Shown: positions 52,468 to 60,942 of the stretch, in pieces
Layout: each line of letters opens with the position of its first letter
Position numbering within the stretch: the stretch's first letter is position 1
NCBI GenBank assembly: GCA_046598395.1
Contig: JBKJIQ010000009.1
Location: forward strand, 186,001-250,000
DNA length: 64,000 nt
Direction of reading: 5' to 3'
Origin: JAENVU01 sp046598395
Lineage (GTDB): Bacteria; Actinomycetota; Acidimicrobiia; IMCC26256; JAENVU01
Notes under the pieces: model-generated
The model's input: the letters and a program-made list of their open reading frames with translations, nothing else
What the model was told of the DNA's origin: nothing
The model's database searches: none
Made by a program: the position numbers and the translations under genes

Positions 52468-55400
52468 TCAGTCGTCGTTGACGATCGTTCCGGTTGTCGC
52501 GGTGTCGGCGATTGCCGCGCCGACCGCCGCCGACAACTTGAGCAGCACCGTTTCGTTGGGCTCCTTCGTCGCATCACCGACCAGCGGGACGCTGACCGTA
52601 TGAATGGTCTCGCCCGCTGCGAACGTCACCGTCGTGAGCGTGAGGGATGTGTAGTCGAGGCCAGCAGTTGCCGAGCCGCCACCCGTCGCGACCTTCACCG
52701 ACACGGTCTCGCCGGCGCCGGGTGGCGCCGAGAGGACGACCGCGAACGTCAACGACGACGAACCGCCGGTGCCCTCGGTCACCCAGGTGTCGGTGGCCCA
52801 GACGGAGAGTGGCCCCTCATCGTCGAGGATGGTGACGGTCGCCGATGCATCGCCTGCCACGGCACCGCTCAGGGCCGAAAGGTTGAAGGTGAAGGTCTCG
52901 TCAGCCTCGTGCGCCATATCGCCCAGCACCGAGACGTAGATGAGCTTGTCGGTCTGACCGGGGGCGAACGTGATCGTCGTTAAGGGGATCGCCGTGAAGT
53001 CCGAACCCGCGGTCGCCGTCTTCGCCGTAGTTGCAACTTTCGCGGTGACGGGTGTCGCCGACGGCCATGAGAGATGCGCCGTCATCGGCACCGCGACGAT
53101 GCCATGGTTCCCCTCGACCTGTGTCGCATCGGGGACCGTGAGGTACGGCTTCGGCCCGGCCGTGGCAGAGTCGTCGTTCACGATCACGCCGGTTGCCGAA
53201 GTGTCACTGAGCTTCGCTCCGACCGCGCTCGTCAGTTTCAGCACAACGGTTTCGTTCGGCTCGATAGTGGTGTCACCGTTCACCAACACCACCACATCCT
53301 TGGTCACCTCTCCGGCCGCGAACACGACAGTCGTGAGTGGCACCGCCGTGTAGTCGGTCCCGCCCGTCGCCGTGCCGCCCGATGTCGCGACCTTCAGGGA
53401 GTAGCTGCCCCCGATCGGCGGGGCCGGGTTGGCAGTCACCGTGAAGTGCAGTGAGTTGGTCCCGCTGTTGCCTTCGCTCACCTTCGCGTCCCGCACCGCG
53501 AGCGCAGCAGTTCCCTCCTCATCGAGAATGGTGAGGGTTGCAGACGAGTCCGCGATCGTCACACCAACCGGGCTTGCCAGCTTGACGAGGAACGTCTCGT
53601 CGGGTTCGGGGGTCACGTCACCAACGACGTCGACCATCACGACATGGTCAGTCTCACCCGGAGCGAACGTCACCGTGGTTGATGGCACCGCCACGTAGTC
53701 CGAGCCGGCGAGTGCGGTCTGGTCGGCGGTGCTGTATTTGACCGTCACGGGCACCGCCGACGGCCACGACAGGGAGAGATGAACTCCGTTCGTCGAGGTG
53801 TTGACATCGCCTTCTCGCAACACGGCGTCATGCACCGACACACTCGGACGTAAGCCCTGCGGGTTCGCCGGCGCCGCCAGCGTCGCGTTGGCGAGCGGGT
53901 GATAGAGGGTCGGCACTCCGTCGACGAGCGTGCTGAGCGCGTAGACGCCGGGCGGCGCTGCCGGCAGTTCGATCGACGTATCGGTTGCTTGCGCCGTCGC
54001 CAGCGGCATTGCACCGAAGGCGGTATCACGAGTCGCAGTTGCGTACACGGCGTAGCCAGTCACATTCGCGACTCCGGCCGGGGCCCAGTCGAGCCGAAGC
54101 CCACCCGCGGTGTTCGTCACGCCGAGCGCCGGCGAGTTCCCGACGGGAACCGCGACGTGCGAGATGATCGTGCTCGCCACATCGGTATTCCCGGCAGTCT
54201 TCTTCACGAACGAATGCTCGAGGTCGAGCAGACCGGTGATCTCGGGGACGAGCCGGAAGTCATGCGTCCAGAATGTTGCACCGGGCTGGACGACGTCGGC
54301 ACCGTCGAAGAGCCGTTCACCCGGCTGGTAGATGTAGTTCACCCGTCCGGTCTCGAGGAGTTCGATCGAAGGGTTGTAGACGGGTACGTCCGAGACATTC
54401 TCGAGGCCAACGCGCACGACATACGGGTAGCCGTTGGCAGCATGGTCGTCGACGTCGACGATCATGTGCAACGCGGACCCGCCCCAGACGTGGAGCGCGT
54501 TCGTCTCGGTGCTCGCGTGCAACAGGACCGTGGCTCCGAGGGGCTCGAGGCTGCCCGAGTAGTCGGCGGTCACGGTGTAGTAGCCCGCGACGTCGCCGCG
54601 CAGGATCCAGTGCGCCTCCGCGCTCTGCCCGCCCGGGATGTCGGCTGCGGTCTGGCTCACCGACTGCGGGTCCGCCGTCGGAGCCAAGCTGAGCCCGGCC
54701 GGCAGCTGGTTGAGGCTCATCAGGCCGTGTTGGAACGAGAACGCGGAGCCGGCCAGATTGCTCACGATCATGTGGACGTCGAAGAACTCCTTGAGCCACT
54801 TCGCGCGACCGGGGATCACCATCCAGACGAGGTTCGGCTGACGATTCCCCGGAGGCCCGACGAGCTCGGGCTGGGCACACGCGTGGTAAGCCCCGACGTC
54901 GACACAGACGCCGCCGCCACCACCACCACCGCCGCCTCCGCCACCGAAGCCGCCGCCACCACCACCGCCGCCACCGCTGCAGTCACTCGGGCGGTAGATG
55001 ATGTCCTGGCGGGTGATGGGGTCCTGGGTCGTGTACCCACAGGCGGGAAGGTCGATCGTCTGGCCTTCAGCCGTGAACGCGAGATGGATATCGAACTGGA
55101 ACACATTCTGGTTCGCGGGATCGTTCGGGTTGAGGCCGATGGCGAGAATCTGCTCGATCGTCAACCGGTCCGCCGTCATCGACGTCTGGGCAACCGAACC
55201 CTCACCGAGCACCACCGTCGCGCTTCCGTTCCCTCCGACGACCGACGCCGATCCGGTATTGGGGAGGTAACCGTCGTGCCAGGCGTAGAGCGTGTACTGA
55301 CCGTCGGGCAGACCGTTGATGTGCCCGTGCCCAAGGCCGTCGGCCACGGCCGCGTACCGCGTGCCGTTCGCGTCGATGAGCGCGATGTCACTGCCCGGGA

Positions 55401-57642
55401 TCGCGACGCTGCTCGAGTCGATCACCGTGACCTGAAGGCCCGGCGTCACGGGGACCGGGCCTACCGAGACAGTGAGCGAGTCACTCGCGACGAGCGCCCC
55501 CGCGTGCACCGTGAGCGTGACGACCTTGGTGCCGGGGCTGGCGTAGGTGTGCGAGGCCTGCGGTCCGTTGGCGGTGCTGCCGTCGCCGAAGGTCCAGTCG
55601 TAGGAGTCGATCCCGACCAACGGACGCGAAGCGGCGGCGTCGAATTGCTCGGAGCGTCCGACCACGGTCGCGCGATCGTCGCCTGCCGCGGCCGTCAGCG
55701 GTCCCGACAGGCCGACCGAGACGTTCTTGACCTTGACGACCGTCGATTGCCCGTCGCTCACGGAATATCGCACCGCGTACGTTCCGGCCGAGAGGTACGT
55801 GTGCGCCGTTGGGCCGGCCGGCAGCGCGCCCGCCGACGCGACGGTCCCGTCGCCGAAGTCCAGCGTGTACAGGAGCGATGGGGAATCGGCGTCGGTAGCC
55901 GTGGTTGTCGCCAACACGGTGACCGGTGCGATACCGGCGGTCGGCGTCACCGAGAGCGTCGCAACCGGCGGCGGACCGCCGAGGACGCTGACTGCGACGT
56001 TTCGGTGCGCCGAGCCGCCGACCCCGTTGTCGATGCTGACGACCGCCGTGTAACTCCCGGCCGAGGTGTAGGAGTGGGCCAGGTGCAGCGTGGGGTACGG
56101 GTTCGACAGGGATCCGGTCGTAACCGGCGATCCGTCACCGAACTGAACCGAATAGGACAGCCCGAGACCATCCGGATCCGACGCGTCGATGGCGAAAGTG
56201 GTCGCGAGCGGAGCAGGACCGCTGCTCGGTGTCGCGGTCGCCGCCACCACCGGACTCGTGGTGTTGATCACAACTGGGACGACCGGAGCCGTCCATTGGT
56301 GAGCCGAGCCGAGTTGGTCGGTAAAGGTCACCGAGGTCGTGAGATCTGCCGGACCCGAGGTCAGCTCGCTCGCGAACTTCGTGGTGCGCCAGCTGAGGTC
56401 GGGCGACGGCGCGAAGATGCTCGCAGAACCCCCCGTCGAGAACGAGTTGTTCACCTGGTCGATGGCGAAACCTGAGGTCGGAACGAACGTGAGGTGCACG
56501 AGACCGCCGATCGTGCCGGCGGTCGGTTGGGTCAACTGTCCGGGCACTCGAGTGTCGACCGCGGTCTCATAACCACCGTCGGCCGGGTTGCCATCACCAT
56601 CCACCGCGTGGATCGCGACCGTGTACAAACCATCAGGCACGACCACATTCGCGTCGTTGCGACCATCCCACGGATCGGTCTGCGTCACCCACCACGAAAC
56701 ATCGACACAGTTCTGCGAACCCGAACGCGCGTCGCCCGACACCAAATGGCGCACCACCACGTTCGCCGCGTTGCGCACCACCACATCGACCGTCGCATCC
56801 CGCGACAAACACGAACCCACATCCACCGAATCTTCCTGCCCGTCACCATTCGGCGAAAACGAACGCGACACCGCGCGGCTGAAGAGTTGTAGCGCGTCGA
56901 TCGGATTATTGATGGTGACCGAGGTATCGGGCGACGTCCAAGCATGCGACGCACCGAACTGGTCGACAAACCCCACGTTCGCGTGGATCACCATCGGACC
57001 CGACGCACACGACGACGTCGGACCAGTACCAATAAACGTCCCATTCGGCTCCGCCACCGTCGCCGACGCCGCAATGCAATCCACCGCCACCGACCCGATC
57101 CCCGAGAACCCCACCGTCGGCACAAACACGAACGAACCCGACCCCGCCAACGTCGCCCCGGGCGTCGGCTGCGTCAAATGTCCCGGCAGACGCGTGTCAA
57201 CCGCACTGGACAGGGTCAGATCGGACACCGCGTTCGTTGCGTCGACGGCATGGATCGAGAGGGAATAGTCGCCGTCCGCCACCAATGCACCACCGTTCGC
57301 GTGCCCGTCCCAACTCGACGAGAAGCAGTTCGCCGGGTGCGACTCGCCGAGCGCGAGGTCGCGGACATCCACATTGGCTGCGTTGCGCACCACCACATCG
57401 ACGTTCGCGGCATTCGTCAAACACCACAAGACCGTGAGCGTGTCCTCCTGCCCGTCACTGTTGGGAGAGAACGAATGGGAAGACCAATACGGCGTCGACA
57501 CAGCAACCGATGCCCCTGCAGGCACGCCCACCAACCCCGTCGTCATCGTTGCGATGACCAGCGCTACGAGGCCAAAGCTCGAGACCCGCTTCCCGCCTCG
57601 AGATGCACGTCGCCGCGATACCTGAGTAATGGCTCTGCCCAT
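52468..57642 (-). CDS. Giant secreted multidomain protein: FlgD-like, PKD, Gly-rich, FnIII and Calx-beta domains
   Basis: This 1724-residue protein starts at ATG 57642 with a signal peptide (core LVALVIATMTTGLVG, cleavage after AGA). In order I see two FlgD-like Ig modules (about 45-380; repeated FSPNxDGQEDxxxV and VVVRNAANV), three PKD-like domains (about 460-730; FGDGS and FGDGT), a carboxypeptidase-regulatory-like domain (735-800), a Gly-rich linker (890-912: nine Gly, Phe, twelve Gly), a region with unknown fold, an FnIII-like domain (about 1171-1245) and four Calx-beta domains (1262-1724). It is a surface or extracellular adhesin-like or scaffold protein. No catalytic motif or sortase signal was found. 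Calx-beta domains would make it calcium dependent. Confidence 0.85.
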   Translation of the reverse strand: MGRAITQVSRRRASRGGKRVSSFGLVALVIATMTTGLVGVPAGASVAVSTPYWSSHSFSPNSDGQEDTLTVLWCLTNAANVDVVVRNAANVDVRDLALGESHPANCFSSSWDGHANGGALVADGDYSLSIHAVDATNAVSDLTLSSAVDTRLPGHLTQPTPGATLAGSGSFVFVPTVGFSGIGSVAVDCIAASATVAEPNGTFIGTGPTSSCASGPMVIHANVGFVDQFGASHAWTSPDTSVTINNPIDALQLFSRAVSRSFSPNGDGQEDSVDVGSCLSRDATVDVVVRNAANVVVRHLVSGDARSGSQNCVDVSWWVTQTDPWDGRNDANVVVPDGLYTVAIHAVDGDGNPADGGYETAVDTRVPGQLTQPTAGTIGGLVHLTFVPTSGFAIDQVNNSFSTGGSASIFAPSPDLSWRTTKFASELTSGPADLTTSVTFTDQLGSAHQWTAPVVPVVINTTSPVVAATATPSSGPAPLATTFAIDASDPDGLGLSYSVQFGDGSPVTTGSLSNPYPTLHLAHSYTSAGSYTAVVSIDNGVGGSAHRNVAVSVLGGPPPVATLSVTPTAGIAPVTVLATTTATDADSPSLLYTLDFGDGTVASAGALPAGPTAHTYLSAGTYAVRYSVSDGQSTVVKVKNVSVGLSGPLTAAAGDDRATVVGRSEQFDAAASRPLVGIDSYDWTFGDGSTANGPQASHTYASPGTKVVTLTVHAGALVASDSLTVSVGPVPVTPGLQVTVIDSSSVAIPGSDIALIDANGTRYAAVADGLGHGHINGLPDGQYTLYAWHDGYLPNTGSASVVGGNGSATVVLGEGSVAQTSMTADRLTIEQILAIGLNPNDPANQNVFQFDIHLAFTAEGQTIDLPACGYTTQDPITRQDIIYRPSDCSGGGGGGGGGFGGGGGGGGGGGGVCVDVGAYHACAQPELVGPPGNRQPNLVWMVIPGRAKWLKEFFDVHMIVSNLAGSAFSFQHGLMSLNQLPAGLSLAPTADPQSVSQTAADIPGGQSAEAHWILRGDVAGYYTVTADYSGSLEPLGATVLLHASTETNALHVWGGSALHMIVDVDDHAANGYPYVVRVGLENVSDVPVYNPSIELLETGRVNYIYQPGERLFDGADVVQPGATFWTHDFRLVPEITGLLDLEHSFVKKTAGNTDVASTIISHVAVPVGNSPALGVTNTAGGLRLDWAPAGVANVTGYAVYATATRDTAFGAMPLATAQATDTSIELPAAPPGVYALSTLVDGVPTLYHPLANATLAAPANPQGLRPSVSVHDAVLREGDVNTSTNGVHLSLSWPSAVPVTVKYSTADQTALAGSDYVAVPSTTVTFAPGETDHVVMVDVVGDVTPEPDETFLVKLASPVGVTIADSSATLTILDEEGTAALAVRDAKVSEGNSGTNSLHFTVTANPAPPIGGSYSLKVATSGGTATGGTDYTAVPLTTVVFAAGEVTKDVVVLVNGDTTIEPNETVVLKLTSAVGAKLSDTSATGVIVNDDSATAGPKPYLTVPDATQVEGNHGIVAVPMTAHLSWPSATPVTAKVATTAKTATAGSDFTAIPLTTITFAPGQTDKLIYVSVLGDMAHEADETFTFNLSALSGAVAGDASATVTILDDEGPLSVWATDTWVTEGTGGSSSLTFAVVLSAPPGAGETVSVKVATGGGSATAGLDYTSLTLTTVTFAAGETIHTVSVPLVGDATKEPNETVLLKLSAAVGAAIADTATTGTIVNDD
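54908..54973 (-). repeat. Polyglycine codon tract
   Basis: On the coding strand this stretch is almost only GGT and GGC, encoding 9 Gly, Phe and 12 Gly, flanked by Cys residues. Such a repeat is prone to slippage, which would change linker length in steps of one residue or cause frameshifts. Confidence 0.85.
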
Positions 57643-57818
57643 TTTGTTGCCCCTGTCCCATTCCGCTTCCCGGCCCGCCTTACGGCCATCCCACCCGTAT
57701 GTGTAGTACAGGCGCGAACGCGCCGCAAGCGCATCCTGGACGGCCCATCGACCTCGTCGAGACTCGGTCCGTCTCGTGCCCCAATGCGCGCGCGGTTCCG
57801 CCGTGGAACAGTGTCCCC

Positions 57819-58763
57819 ATGACCTACGCCTTCGATCCTGAACTCGCGCCCCTCGTGGAGTTTCTCCCACCGGGGAGCCTCGCCGACCTGGCAGCCGCCC
57901 GTGCCGGAATCAACGAACTCATCGGCCCACTCAACGCGGACGTCGACACCACTGGCGTGACCGTCACCGACCACGAGGTACCCACCGACGGCGCAGCCGT
58001 GCCGGTTCGCGTTTACGCACCGACCGACCCGCCACCTCCAGGTGGGCGGCCCGCGTTACTGGACCTCCACGGTGGTGGCTTCGTCCTCGGGTCGATCGAC
58101 ATGGAGCACGCATTCGCGACACAGATAGCTCGCGAGCTCGGCGCGGTGGTGGTCACGCCGGAGTACCGGCTTGCACCCGAGCACCCCTTCCCGGCCGGGC
58201 TGGAGGACTGTTACGCGGCCTTGCGCTGGGTACACGACCGCGCCGCGGACCTCGGCATAGATATCGCGCGGGTCGGCGTGGGTGGTCAGAGCGCCGGGGG
58301 CGGTCTCGCAGCCGCGACTGCGCTCCTCGCACGCGACCGAACTGGCCCGCCGATCTGCTTCCAGTTCCTCGGCATCCCCGAGCTGGACCACCGACTCGAG
58401 ACCACAAGCATGCAGACGTTCGTCGACACGCCGCTGTGGCACCGAGCGAATGCCGTGCTCAGTTGGCAGTACTACCTCGGCGCGGACACCACCGATGTCT
58501 CGTCGTATGCATCACCCGCGATTGCCCCGGACCTCCGCAACCTCCCACCGGCGTACGTGACCACCATGGAGTTCGACCCGCTACGCGACGAGGGCATCCG
58601 TTACGCACTGCGAATGCTCGAGGCCGGCGTGTCAGTAGAGCTGCATTCGTTCCCCGGGACCTTCCACGGCTCCACCATGGTGACCACCGCCGCGGTTTCT
58701 CGGCGGGCCCATGCCGAGTTACTCAACGCCCTCCGCCGCGGCCTCGGCGCGGGCCGCGCCTGA
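57819..58763 (+). CDS. Alpha/beta hydrolase, HSL-type esterase
   Basis: This 314-residue protein is a hormone-sensitive-lipase-type esterase: LDLHGGGFVLGS (near 82-93), YRLAPEHPFPAGLED, GGQSAGGG with the nucleophile Ser, an acid in MEFDPLRDEG and a His in FPGTFHGS. No signal peptide is present. The ATG at 57819 was chosen because the preceding part (from 57699) lies in the intergenic region with the giant gene and is Pro-rich. This family hydrolyses short-chain esters and is often cytoplasmic. The PDZ protein gene follows at 58888 with 124 bases between. Confidence 0.9.
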   Translation: MTYAFDPELAPLVEFLPPGSLADLAAARAGINELIGPLNADVDTTGVTVTDHEVPTDGAAVPVRVYAPTDPPPPGGRPALLDLHGGGFVLGSIDMEHAFATQIARELGAVVVTPEYRLAPEHPFPAGLEDCYAALRWVHDRAADLGIDIARVGVGGQSAGGGLAAATALLARDRTGPPICFQFLGIPELDHRLETTSMQTFVDTPLWHRANAVLSWQYYLGADTTDVSSYASPAIAPDLRNLPPAYVTTMEFDPLRDEGIRYALRMLEAGVSVELHSFPGTFHGSTMVTTAAVSRRAHAELLNALRRGLGAGRA

Positions 58764-58887
58764 ACCGCGTTCCGTCGGTCTCAGCAAAACTTCAGGGACT
58801 GACCGACACCGAGGGAACCGGCCGCGCCAGGCTGGCGCCAACCGCAGCGCCTCGCCGGCGCACCAGCCCCGACACCGAGAGGCGAAC

Positions 58888-59511
58888 ATGAACGAGGATC
58901 CCCGAACCGAGCCGACCGACGCAGAGCCGACCGACGCAGAGCCGACGGCCCCCGTCCCACCGACGCGCTCCGGCGTCTTTGTCCCGCGATGGTTCTTGGT
59001 GGCAATCTCGGGGCTCCTCGTCCTCGGGCTCGGTTTCGCGGCCGGTTATGCCGTGGGAGCGGATTCCGATCACGACGATCGGCGCGGCGAGCGCTCCTTC
59101 GATCTGCGCGGCCTTCGACCATTTCTCGGGGGGAACGGCTCCCCGTTCGCCCCCACACCCCGAGACGGGAACCAGGGCGGAAGCGGGGACCACGGCTCGG
59201 GACCGCGCACAACTCCGACGGCAACGGTTTTCCTCGGCGTTGAAGTTCAGGACTCGACCGAGCCGACGGGAGCGAAGCTGGTGCGAGTCGTCTCGTCGAG
59301 TCCCGCGGCCCAGGCGGGGCTCCGCGCCGGAGACGTCGTCACCATGCTCGACTCCACCCCGGTCAAGGACGCCGCGCAACTCACCAAGGAAGTGCGCGGC
59401 CATCGCGCCGGTGACAAGGTGAGCGTGACCTACATCCGCAACAGCTCAAGCAAGACGGTCGGCATCCGCCTCACCACCCGCCCGTCGATCCCTGAGACCT
59501 CCCAGCAATAG
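58888..59511 (+). CDS. PDZ-domain membrane protein
   Basis: This 207-residue protein has a short acidic repeat at the N-terminus (TDAEP twice), one membrane helix (about 35-57, FLVAISGLLVLGLGFAAGY), a disordered Gly/Arg-rich linker and a C-terminal PDZ domain (about 115-205). The PDZ is recognised from FLGVEVQ, GAKLVRVVSSSPAAQAGLRAGDVVTMLDSTPV (in part) and DKVSVTYIR. There is no protease domain, so it is a PDZ anchor rather than an HtrA protease. The start at 58888 has GAGAGGCG upstream. A 15-base in-frame tandem repeat codes for the TDAEP units. Confidence 0.83.
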   Translation: MNEDPRTEPTDAEPTDAEPTAPVPPTRSGVFVPRWFLVAISGLLVLGLGFAAGYAVGADSDHDDRRGERSFDLRGLRPFLGGNGSPFAPTPRDGNQGGSGDHGSGPRTTPTATVFLGVEVQDSTEPTGAKLVRVVSSSPAAQAGLRAGDVVTMLDSTPVKDAAQLTKEVRGHRAGDKVSVTYIRNSSSKTVGIRLTTRPSIPETSQQ

Positions 59512-59534
59512 TTCCTGCAACTGATCGGCGGTGG

Positions 59535-60725
59535 TCAGACGCCCTTGGCCATGACGTCCTGGAAGGTGGCGTAGGCCGGCTTCGACCGCCGGTCGCGGTG
59601 TTGGAGTCCGAGGTTCTGCCACTTGTCGGCGAGGTCCGTACCGGAGTCGCGCAGCTCCATCCATATGAGCGGTCCGGTAAAGCTACGGAAACTTGTGTTC
59701 CAACCGAAGTAGTAATCGCGCACCCACTGCGCCTGCTGTGCTTCGGTAAGGACACCGCCGTCGTTACCGGTGGGCGCGCCCATCTCGGTGCCCCACACTT
59801 TCTTCGCGCCGTCGCCGTTGATGATCATCACGTTATGGAGCCGTTCGGTGTTCAGGAACGAGTTCCAGGTCTGCACCTCGAGCGGGTTGAACGGGAACGC
59901 ATACGGATGGTGGCCAACCGCATCGAAGCTCCCGCCCGCGCCGCGCGCGTACAGGCCGCGCAACCAGGTCTCCGGCTGGTAATCGGTACCGTCCGCGGCG
60001 TCCGGTGCCGGCGCGGTGCCACCGGTGATCACTGTGGCCGCGGGATCCGCAAACTTCACACCCGCGTAGGCCGACTTCAGCATCGCGGCGTACACGTCGA
60101 GGTCTGGTTTCGGTTGGGAGAACTCCTGATGGTTCGGCTCGTTCCAGATCTGCCAATTGGTGATCGAGCCGCGCAGCAACGGGATCGTCGATTGCGTTCC
60201 ATACCGCTGCGCCGCAGCAGTCAAGAACCGTCCGTAGTCGTCGGGGTTCGCAGGCAGACAGTGCAGTTCGCCCGCCGGACAGCTCGGACCACGGGCCCAC
60301 GGCGGGCTGTAGGCCGCCATTCCGAGAACGTTCAGACCATGGGCACGAGCATTCAGCGCCACCCGATCCATGGCCCGGTCCCACCGAAAGCTGAACGGTC
60401 CGTCGCCTTGGATGCTGTTCCAGTCGACGTCAATCTCAACCCAGGTGGCGCCCGACTCGGCGATCCCGACGAGGTCGGCGTTCTGTTCGCCGTCGGATTC
60501 CCAGAGGAGTTCGGGGCCGGCAGACATCCCCGCGCGGGATGCAACCTCGATGCCGGACACCACCCGCAGTCTGGGCGGCTGACCGGTGTACTTCACCATG
60601 CAGCCGGTCGCCACAATCATCAGGGCGGAAAGCAGTGCGATGCGTCGAACCCACCATCGGTCCAGACGCGCTGCGGTGAGACGATGGTCGAACACCTGAC
60701 GGCGTGACGAGGTAGTGCCAGACAT
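59535..60725 (-). CDS. Glycoside hydrolase-like (clan GH-A) lipoprotein
   Basis: This 396-residue protein has a lipoprotein signal with lipobox VATGC (Cys42) after a long N-terminus. The mature domain is a TIM barrel of the GH-A clan (GH5/GH39-like): WVEIDVDW, LNVLGMAAYSPPW, the acid/base Glu196 in WQIWNEPNH, HHPYAFP, and nucleophile Glu314 in VWGTEMGA. It would cleave beta-linked polysaccharides or glycosides at the outer membrane face. The preferred ATG is at 60725; the frame extends to 61055 but overlaps the aldehyde dehydrogenase end. A promoter-like sequence lies about 110 bases upstream. Confidence 0.85.
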   Translation of the reverse strand: MSGTTSSRRQVFDHRLTAARLDRWWVRRIALLSALMIVATGCMVKYTGQPPRLRVVSGIEVASRAGMSAGPELLWESDGEQNADLVGIAESGATWVEIDVDWNSIQGDGPFSFRWDRAMDRVALNARAHGLNVLGMAAYSPPWARGPSCPAGELHCLPANPDDYGRFLTAAAQRYGTQSTIPLLRGSITNWQIWNEPNHQEFSQPKPDLDVYAAMLKSAYAGVKFADPAATVITGGTAPAPDAADGTDYQPETWLRGLYARGAGGSFDAVGHHPYAFPFNPLEVQTWNSFLNTERLHNVMIINGDGAKKVWGTEMGAPTGNDGGVLTEAQQAQWVRDYYFGWNTSFRSFTGPLIWMELRDSGTDLADKWQNLGLQHRDRRSKPAYATFQDVMAKGV

Positions 60726-60834
60726 GACGGGATCCCTCAGACGGTGTGTGTTCGGGACGTCGCGAGCCCACGGGCACGCGCGAGAAGCGCACCCCGTCTC
60801 CGTCCCGTTCTGAGTATCGACAGTCGGAGTCGGC

Positions 60835-60863
60835 GTTCTAAAATCGTAGGGCGAATGAATCAA
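60835..60863 (-). promoter_or_regulatory. Promoter-like elements upstream of the glycoside hydrolase gene
   Basis: Read on the minus strand, TTGATT (complement of 60858-60863) and TAGAAC (complement of 60835-60840) are separated by 17 bases, resembling sigma70-type -35 and -10 boxes with four matches each. The area is unusually A/T-rich for this DNA. The glycoside hydrolase ATG is 110 bases downstream. Confidence 0.35.
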
Positions 60864-60876
60864 TTTTTCGCGCCCT

Positions 60877-60903
60877 CCGCAGTCGCCGCTTGGGCGACTG
60901 CGG
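60877..60903 (-). terminator. Hairpin after the aldehyde dehydrogenase gene
   Basis: CCGCAGTCGCC (60877-60887) and GGCGACTGCGG (60893-60903) form a perfect 11-bp stem with a 5-base loop, 40 bases past the aldehyde dehydrogenase stop. It separates that gene from the promoter-like elements of the glycoside hydrolase gene. On the minus strand it is not followed by a T run. Confidence 0.5.
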
Positions 60904-60942
60904 GTGTTTGTGGCGTTCCACCACGCGGCGCCCACCTGCCGA

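Noticed and set aside
53899..56475. 858-codon open frame on the plus strand
   Set aside because: It lies entirely inside the giant secreted protein gene on the minus strand, is Arg-rich, and shows no domain; it is a high-GC shadow.
57643..57818. Possible regulatory RNA between the giant gene and the esterase
   Set aside because: Only a short GGCGCG/CGCGCC palindrome is visible; no tRNA-like arms or riboswitch-like structure could be supported.
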